NCBI RefSeq assembly: GCF_001571045.1
Contig: NZ_BCSV01000002.1
Coordinates: 614,176 to 678,175 of the forward strand
Direction: 5' to 3'
DNA length: 64,000 bases
Origin: Curtobacterium ammoniigenes NBRC 101786
GTDB lineage: Bacteria > Actinomycetota > Actinomycetes > Actinomycetales > Microbacteriaceae
A program made the translations under genes and the position numbers. This document shows positions 27,552 to 34,224 of the stretch, in pieces (the first letter of the stretch is position 1; every line of letters starts with the position of its first letter). The notes beneath the pieces were generated by a model. It had not been told where the DNA came from and searched no databases. It saw only the letters and a program-made list of their open reading frames with translations.

Positions 27552-28147
27552 TCGTGGCCACGGACATCGTCGAGCTCGCGCGGACCGCGCTGCTTGAGAT
27601 CACGCCCGAGTCGACCGTCGGTCAGATGCTCGAGACGATCGACGAGGGCGACGGTGTCCACACGATCCTGTTCGCCAACCGCATGGCCGGCTATCCGGGG
27701 TGGCGGTGGACCGTCAGCGTCGCCCAGGTGAACGGCGATGAGCCGACCGTTCTGGAGGCTGAACTCATGCCCGGCGACGGCTCGCTGCTCGCCCCGGAAT
27801 GGGTTCCGTGGTCGGAACGGCTCGCTGAGTACCGAGCCGCCCAACACGAGTCCGGCGAATCCGACGCTGAGTCTGACGCGGACGAGGATGCGGAGGACGA
27901 CGACGATCTCGACGACGACGACGACCTCGATGAGGACGACGAGGACTCCGACGACGAAGAAGACGAGGACGACATCGACGACGAGTCGGAGGACGACTCC
28001 GACGACGAAGGCTTCGATGACGACGACGAGTCGGACGATGACGACGACGAGTCGGACGACTCGGACGATGACGAGTCCGACGACGACGACGATCTCGACG
28101 ACGACTTCGAGGACGACGACGACGACGACGACGACGAGTCGGAGTAG
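27548..28147 (+). CDS. DUF3027 protein with very acidic C-terminal tail
   Basis: This 199-aa protein has an N-terminal DUF3027 domain (residues 1 to about 100, with AGYPGWRWTVSVAQV and PEWVPWSERL). The last ~95 residues are almost only Asp, Glu and Ser. The family is characteristic of actinobacteria and follows cold-shock genes; its role is unknown. The tail is encoded by GAC/GAG/TCG triplet repeats, so its length is likely to vary between strains. The tail could mimic nucleic acid or bind cations, but that is inference. Confidence 0.88.
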   Translation: MIVATDIVELARTALLEITPESTVGQMLETIDEGDGVHTILFANRMAGYPGWRWTVSVAQVNGDEPTVLEAELMPGDGSLLAPEWVPWSERLAEYRAAQHESGESDAESDADEDAEDDDDLDDDDDLDEDDEDSDDEEDEDDIDDESEDDSDDEGFDDDDESDDDDDESDDSDDDESDDDDDLDDDFEDDDDDDDDESE

Positions 28148-28201
28148 CTGAGGCGGAGCGCCCCGACGGCGTCAGCCCCGCCCCTACTGCGCGAACACCC
28201 C

Positions 28202-29392
<1,191 letters not shown>

Positions 29393-29479
29393 CTATCCAC
29401 AGCCGCGCTGCGCGCGCGGAAAGCGTGTCCCCACCAAGTAGTCTTGTGCCGTTGTAGCCGGGCAAGGGAGGCGGAGCCG

Positions 29480-30172
29480 GTGACCGATCTTGTCGACACC
29501 ACCGAGATGTATCTGCGCACCATCCTCGATCTCGAAGAAGAGTCGATCGTCCCGCTGCGCGCGCGCATCTCGGAGCGCCTCGGCCACTCCGGCCCGACGG
29601 TCTCGCAGACCATCGCCCGCATGGAACGCGACGGTCTCGTCGTCGTCTCCGGCGACCGCCATCTCGAACTCACCGACGCCGGGCGCCGCCGTGCTACCCA
29701 CGTCATGCGGAAGCATCGGCTCGCGGAGCGGCTCCTCGCGGACGTGATCGGGCTCGACTGGGCGTTCGTCCACGACGAAGCCTGCCGCTGGGAGCACGTG
29801 ATGAGCGAGCAGGTCGAGGTCCGCCTTGTCGAGATGCTCGACCACCCCACTGAGTCGCCCTACGGCAACCCGATCCCCGGCCTCGACGAACTCGGCGACG
29901 CGCCGGCGCCCCGCTTCATGGACGGCGTGCAGAGCATCGTGCAGGCCACCGACGGCACCGACCAGATCATCGGCGGCACGATCCGGAGGCTCGGCGAACC
30001 CGTCCAGTTCGAACCGGAACTGCTCCACCAGTTGCGCGCCTCGGGCGTGGTGCCCGGCCGCATGGCACGGGTGCAGCGCGCCGGCTCTGCTGTGTCCGTT
30101 CGCGTCGACGGTGAAGACGCCGGGATCGAACTGCCGCAGTCCGTCGCGCAGCACATCTATATCGAGGCGTAG
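29480..30172 (+). CDS. ideR: Iron-dependent DtxR/IdeR-family repressor
   Basis: This 230-aa regulator has an N-terminal winged helix (SERLGHSGPTVSQTIARMERDGLVVV), a dimerisation/metal domain and a C-terminal SH3-like domain. Metal ligands of DtxR can be matched: Met in TTEMYLRTI, His and Glu in HRLAER, and His, Cys, Glu and His in VHDEACRWEH. The Cys at the DtxR Cys102 position favours iron sensing over manganese (MntR). It would repress iron uptake genes when iron-loaded. The GTG start at 29480 follows GGCGGAG. Confidence 0.9.
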   Translation: MTDLVDTTEMYLRTILDLEEESIVPLRARISERLGHSGPTVSQTIARMERDGLVVVSGDRHLELTDAGRRRATHVMRKHRLAERLLADVIGLDWAFVHDEACRWEHVMSEQVEVRLVEMLDHPTESPYGNPIPGLDELGDAPAPRFMDGVQSIVQATDGTDQIIGGTIRRLGEPVQFEPELLHQLRASGVVPGRMARVQRAGSAVSVRVDGEDAGIELPQSVAQHIYIEA

Positions 30173-30562
30173 CGCGTCGGGCTCGGCGTGAGCCGCTCGC
30201 CTCGTCCTGAACCGGCCGAATGGCCCAACGGGACGCATCCGGGGGACGCGGGTCGGGCCTCCCGGGGTACAGAAGGGCCCACATTGTGGGGTCCCCAGCG
30301 TGGTTGACCCCAACATCTGCGAAACGCCGCGCTGACCAGGCTTTCTTTACCATTCTGTTACAAATCGGCGCTGCAGGCTCGACTTGACCAATTCGTCCGC
30401 ATACACTCGACGAGTCCGTTGGCCTGGAAGCGAGCCGATAGGACCCGTGGCAGGGCGTCTCGAACCCGTCCCCTGCCTGATCGGCAACGATGACAGCACG
30501 GATGGGATCACCGCGGTCGGTGGGGGCTGGCACGGTGAGCTGAGGCGCCGGAGATCACACCC
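30173..30562 (+). other. Intergenic leader of the NlpC/P60 gene
   Basis: This 390-base gap between ideR and the NlpC/P60 gene must hold the promoter and a long leader, since the hydrolase gene has no nearby -10. GTTACAAATC (about 30357) is an extended TANNNT-like element. The stretch has several GC-rich hairpins (for example GTGGCAGGG ... CCCTGCC near 30450). I looked for a ydaO/c-di-AMP riboswitch and do not see its core, though GAACCCGTC occurs once. Confidence 0.4.
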
Positions 30563-31804
30563 TTGACCCAGACCGGTACCCCCACGGACGAGCAGCCCGT
30601 GACCACGCCACCCACCCTGAGCAGCACCGACGGCGTCCCCACGACCCGCCGCGCACGCCGCGAAGCCGAAGCCCTCGCCGCCAAGAACGCCCGCCGTGGC
30701 ATGTTCCACCGCGGGACGGGAGATCAGGCTCGTCCCGCGGTGCCGACCTCCGCCAACACGGTCGCCCCGCAGTCGCCGAACGTCGTCGCCAGCGCGCCCG
30801 CCGGAACCGCGGCCGAGTCCGCACCGGTCGCCCCCGCTTCCGCTGCTGCCACCCCGGCTCCTGCTGCCGCCGCACCCGCCCTCGCAACTCCTGCCGCCGC
30901 CACCCCCGCGGCGCCCGCCCCGGCGGCACACGCCCCGGTCGCTCGCGCCGCCGCGTCCGCTCCGACGCGCCCGACTCCGGCGCCATCCTCGCTGTCGCGC
31001 AACAACCCGACGACGGGCCCGATCACGCGTGCCGGGTTCGCTGCGCTTGGTTCGGCTGCTGTCGCCGCACCGGCGAAGCCCGCCCGTCGGACGGGTGGAA
31101 TGCGCCGCAAGGTCCTCCCGGCCGTGGTCGTCACGCTGACCGCCGGCATCTTCGGGTCGATGACGCTTCCCGCGTTCGCTGCTCCGTCTGACGCGACGAA
31201 GCTTTCGGCTGCGGCGCAGAACCTGACCACGCCCGCGAGTCAGTCCCTGACCGTGTCGGATGTCGCCGCGATCTCGGACACGAACCGCGACGGATACACG
31301 ACCACGCTGCCCGCACCCAAGGTGGTCGCGAAGCCGGCAGCCGCTTCCGTGGCCTCCGCCGCGAGCATCGAGCAGGCTCGCGCTGCAACCGCCGCCACGT
31401 ACGCGGCGTACAGCGGCCCGACCGCCGCGCAGCTCGCTGCGGCGCCGAAGTACCCGAGCTTCTCGCTGGCGCAGGTCGTCGCTGTCGCGAAGCAGTACAT
31501 CGGCACCCCGTATGTGTTCGGCGGCGCGACCCCCGCTGGCTTCGACTGCTCCGGCTACGTCATGTACGTGTACGCGCAGTTCGGCATCAAGCTGCAGCAC
31601 TCGGTGCCGCTCCAGGATGCGGTCGGCACCACGATTCCCGTGTCGCAGGCGCAGCCCGGTGACGTCGTGATCTTCGACAACGAGGGCCACGAAGGCTTCT
31701 ACATGGGCAACGGCGAGATCATGGACGCGCCGAGCCCCGGAGGCCGCGTCTCGATCCGCCCGATCTGGAACCAGCCGTACCACATCGTTCGCTTCGGCAT
31801 CTGA
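30563..31804 (+). CDS. NlpC/P60 (C40) peptidase with long N-terminal extension
   Basis: This 413-aa protein ends in a cell-wall endopeptidase domain (about 295-413) with catalytic Cys in GFDCSGYVMYVYAQFG and His in NEGHEGFYMGNGEIMDAPSPGG. The first 180 residues are Ala/Pro/Thr-rich with basic clusters (TRRARREAEALAAKNARRG), followed by a membrane/signal segment (MRRKVLPAVVVTLTAGIFG at about 179-197) ending in PAFA|AP. The listed start is TTG at 30563. An ATG at 31099 would give a conventional signal peptide, but long extensions like this occur in Microbacteriaceae relatives. It should cut peptidoglycan peptide links. Confidence 0.85.
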   Translation: MTQTGTPTDEQPVTTPPTLSSTDGVPTTRRARREAEALAAKNARRGMFHRGTGDQARPAVPTSANTVAPQSPNVVASAPAGTAAESAPVAPASAAATPAPAAAAPALATPAAATPAAPAPAAHAPVARAAASAPTRPTPAPSSLSRNNPTTGPITRAGFAALGSAAVAAPAKPARRTGGMRRKVLPAVVVTLTAGIFGSMTLPAFAAPSDATKLSAAAQNLTTPASQSLTVSDVAAISDTNRDGYTTTLPAPKVVAKPAAASVASAASIEQARAATAATYAAYSGPTAAQLAAAPKYPSFSLAQVVAVAKQYIGTPYVFGGATPAGFDCSGYVMYVYAQFGIKLQHSVPLQDAVGTTIPVSQAQPGDVVIFDNEGHEGFYMGNGEIMDAPSPGGRVSIRPIWNQPYHIVRFGI

Positions 31805-31892
31805 CGCGTCGGCTGCTGCTCAAGGTACGTCTGCACCCACATCCGGAGCCGCAGCCGCAGCCGCCCCTGTCCAATCGGTGAACCTTTCCGGA

Positions 31893-31924
31893 ACCGGCCC
31901 CGCACATGTTCGTGCGGGGCCGGT
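31893..31924 (+). terminator. Terminator after the NlpC/P60 gene
   Basis: A perfect 13-bp stem (ACCGGCCCCGCAC / GTGCGGGGCCGGT) with a 6-base loop (ATGTTC) and a following TTTG. It starts 89 bases after the stop codon. Confidence 0.9.
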
Positions 31925-31975
31925 TTGTGGGTTAGCCTGTCCGCATCGGTCCGCCCGGCCCGAACAGGAGACCTT

Positions 31976-32071
31976 ATGTCAGCGTTCCGCACGACCCGCA
32001 CCATGGGTCGGCGCGCGTTCGTCGACATATGGTCGACGACGATCTGCGTGCCCAGCACGCGCCTCCGATAA
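31976..32071 (+). CDS. 31-codon leader ORF upstream of the HNH gene
   Basis: This is a short frame of 31 codons (starting MSAFRTTRTMGRRAFVDIW) with a good ribosome site: AGGAG at 31966-31970, 5 bases before ATG. A TANNNT-like -10 (TAGCCT, 31933) lies about 40 bases upstream. The stop TAA at 32069-32071 is 2 bases before a hairpin-plus-T-run terminator. This is the arrangement of a translated leader peptide ahead of an attenuator. I do not recognise the peptide; it has a single Trp and several Thr and Arg residues. It could equally be a stand-alone small protein gene. Confidence 0.5.
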   Translation: MSAFRTTRTMGRRAFVDIWSTTICVPSTRLR

Positions 32072-32073
32072 CG

Positions 32074-32102
32074 AGCACTGCCCTGCGGGGTGGTGCTTTT
32101 TT
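32074..32102 (+). terminator. Intrinsic terminator/attenuator after the leader ORF
   Basis: Arms AGCACTGCCC and GGGTGGTGCT (10 bp, two G-T pairs) with a TGCG loop are followed directly by six T residues. It is the only terminator in the area with a true T-run. It lies between the 31-codon ORF and the HNH gene at 32195. Confidence 0.88.
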
Positions 32103-32194
32103 CGTATCAGGACCGTCGTCGGCCTGCTCGAGCAGAGCGTTCCGAGTGCAACGTCGCCGCCTGGAAGCCGTCCAGGCACGTCGGAAGGAACCCC

Positions 32195-32695
32195 ATGCGC
32201 ACGCTCGTCCTCAACGCCGGCTACGAACCCCTCGCGGTGATCTCGTTCCGAAGGGCACTGATCCTCGTCCTGAATCACAAGGCGACAGTGATCGCCTCCG
32301 ATCCGGAGCACCCGGTCGTCGGCGTGCGGGAGGACGTGGCATTCGACCGCCCCTCGGTCATCGTGCTGAGTCGATACGTGCGGATCCCGCAGTCGCGGCT
32401 CGTGCCCGTGTCGCGGCGCGGGGTGCTGCGGAGGGACGCGAACCGCTGCGCCTACTGCGACCGCCACGCGACCACGATCGATCACGTGATGCCGAAGTCG
32501 CGTGGAGGCCAGGACTCGTGGGAGAACCTCGTCGCCTGCTGCCTCGCATGCAACAACATCAAGGGCGACCGCACCCCGCACGAGATGGGCTGGACGCTCC
32601 GGTTCCGCCCGAAAGCCCCGCACGGCACAGCGTGGATCGTCCGCGGAGTGGAGCGGCCGCAGCCCGACTGGGACGAGTACCTGGTGGCCGCGTAG
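32195..32695 (+). CDS. HNH endonuclease-domain protein
   Basis: This 166-aa protein is of a type widespread in actinobacteria. The N-terminus (MRTLVLNAGYEPLAVISFRRA) is highly conserved in the group, and the C-terminal half is an HNH domain with two zinc-binding CxxC pairs (CAYC and CLAC) around DHVMPKSRGGQDSWENLVACC. The start is ATG at 32195 with GGAAGGA before it. Although HNH domains cut DNA, the cellular role of this conserved family is not established. A terminator hairpin lies 92 bases upstream. Confidence 0.9.
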   Translation: MRTLVLNAGYEPLAVISFRRALILVLNHKATVIASDPEHPVVGVREDVAFDRPSVIVLSRYVRIPQSRLVPVSRRGVLRRDANRCAYCDRHATTIDHVMPKSRGGQDSWENLVACCLACNNIKGDRTPHEMGWTLRFRPKAPHGTAWIVRGVERPQPDWDEYLVAA

Positions 32696-32783
32696 CGGGT
32701 CGGCCGGGAGGCGCCGTGCGGCTCCGGCGCCCATCTGCATGCCGCCTGCTCTTCGAAGCGCAGAGACCGGCGCGGGCCGGGAA

Positions 32784-33557
32784 TCAGAGGAAGGCGTTGC
32801 CTTCGGCGATGAACTCACGCTTCCGCCCCGCGACTTCCGTCACCCGTTCGCCTTCACGGACATACCGTTCGGCGTCGTGGCTGAAGTAGCCGACGATGGT
32901 TGCGACCATGTCGACAATGCGATCAAGGCGCACCTTGAAGATGGGCTCGTGGTGTGCGACTCGGTTGCGGATGTCCTTGAGCTCCTTCAGCTGACTGTGA
33001 AGGTGCTTGCGGCTGCCGTTGTAGAGCGGAAACGCCTTCTGCAAGCGTGGCCGCCAGAGATTTCCCTCATAGTTGTGGAGCGGATGCCTTGCTCGCCCCT
33101 CTGAGAGCAGGCCCGTCCAAAGGCCCATGCTCGTTGCTGCGACGACGTCGTCGGCGGTGGGGGCGGCGCGACCGCGGAGAGCGAGGCTTGACTTGGCCTC
33201 GTCGATACCGCGACGTTCGCTCGGAAGCAAGACATCCCACAGACACTGGTCGTTCCACCAGTCGGGCCTGCTCGTTCGTTCGGCGAGTTGCTCGTGGAGA
33301 GCGTTGCGCACAGTGACCTCCAGGATCCCCAGAGGTCCCCATAACGCCGACGATAGCGCCGAGTTCCAGGCGTAGAGACGGAGCGCAAGATCAGCGCGAT
33401 TTGGGTAGTTCGAGAGGTATGGGCGGAAACGGGCCGGGCTGAGCACCCTTTGTACGTCGGGAACCTGCGCCGGGTCGATCAGAGTCACCCGGAAAAGACT
33501 AGGGCCCCGGGGGGCCGGTCTTTCGACCGGATAGTCCCGGGGCGTTACGACGTCCAT
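32784..33557 (-). CDS. Abi-family (abortive-infection-like) protein with HEPN motif
   Basis: This 257-aa protein is Abi_2-like. The N-terminal part (RVLSPARFRPYLSNYPNRADLALRLYAWNSALSSALWGPLGILEVTVRNALHEQL, given as a family cue) matches these proteins. The C-terminal RNRVAHHE (residues 197-204) is the Rx4H catalytic motif of HEPN ribonucleases. Related Abi proteins act as phage-triggered growth-arrest RNases or toxins. No antitoxin gene is adjacent, and it sits alone on the minus strand between the HNH and XRE-cupin genes. The function is inferred from the family. The ATG at 33557 is the first in-frame start. Confidence 0.75.
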   Translation of the reverse strand: MDVVTPRDYPVERPAPRGPSLFRVTLIDPAQVPDVQRVLSPARFRPYLSNYPNRADLALRLYAWNSALSSALWGPLGILEVTVRNALHEQLAERTSRPDWWNDQCLWDVLLPSERRGIDEAKSSLALRGRAAPTADDVVAATSMGLWTGLLSEGRARHPLHNYEGNLWRPRLQKAFPLYNGSRKHLHSQLKELKDIRNRVAHHEPIFKVRLDRIVDMVATIVGYFSHDAERYVREGERVTEVAGRKREFIAEGNAFL

Positions 33558-33666
33558 GGTAGTCCAGATCGCGAGTCACCGGGGCACGGTTGTTGCGCCG
33601 TTAGTACCCCCGCCGCGGTCGGACCCCGAGCCATGGCCGCATAGCGGGCCGGCCGGGAGGCTCCCC

Positions 33667-34224
33667 TTACGACACGACGACCCGCACGAACCGCACGATG
33701 GTCGCCCCCGCGTTCGCGTAGGAGTACTGCTGTGCGCTTGAGTAGGTGACGTGGTCGCCGGCGGCGAGCACGCTCGTCCCGTCGTCGCGCGCGACGGTGA
33801 GTTCGCCCTCGGTGACGAGGATCATCTCGTGCCACCCGTCCGGATCCGGCTCGGCGTCGTATCGCTCGCCCGGCGCGAGCGACCACGACCACAGCTGCGC
33901 CTCGGTCCGCGCGGGTGCCGCGCCGAGCAGCAACGCAAGGCTCGCGGGGTCTGCTCCGCGCCACGCGACCTCGTTGATCGCCGCCGGCTCCGCGGTCGGG
34001 GCGGCGACGAGCGCCACGAACGAGGTGTCGAGTGCATCAGCGAGCCGATCGAGACCGGAGAGGCTGATGTTGGCCTCCCCAGCTTCCAGGCTGATGACGG
34101 TGCGGCGGCTGATGCCGGCACGTTCGGCCAGGTCCTTCTGGCTGAGTCCGAGCGTGATGCGGTGCCGCCGGACGTTGTCCGCGACGTGCGCCAGGACGCG
34201 GGGGGCCTCAGGTTGCGAGTGCAT
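33667..34224 (-). CDS. XRE-family regulator with cupin sensor domain
   Basis: This 185-aa protein has an N-terminal helix-turn-helix (ITLGLSQKDLAERAGISRRTVISLEAGEANIS) and a C-terminal cupin (WHEMILVTEGELTVARDDGTSVLAAGDHVTYSS). Such regulators sense a small molecule and repress a neighbouring transporter. The divergent EamA-type exporter gene starts 26 bases away, so it is the probable target. The ATG at 34224 is right at the shared operator, so the transcript may be leaderless. Confidence 0.88.
   Translation of the reverse strand: MHSQPEAPRVLAHVADNVRRHRITLGLSQKDLAERAGISRRTVISLEAGEANISLSGLDRLADALDTSFVALVAAPTAEPAAINEVAWRGADPASLALLLGAAPARTEAQLWSWSLAPGERYDAEPDPDGWHEMILVTEGELTVARDDGTSVLAAGDHVTYSSAQQYSYANAGATIVRFVRVVVS

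Noticed and set aside
27840..28147. Triplet-repeat DNA as a separate non-coding repeat
   Set aside because: It is in frame with DUF3027 and ends at its stop codon, so it is better seen as the acidic protein tail.
30340..30562. Possible ydaO (c-di-AMP) riboswitch before the NlpC/P60 gene
   Set aside because: Such riboswitches are common upstream of actinobacterial wall hydrolases, and a GAACCCGTC string occurs, but the remaining conserved core and its order are not seen.
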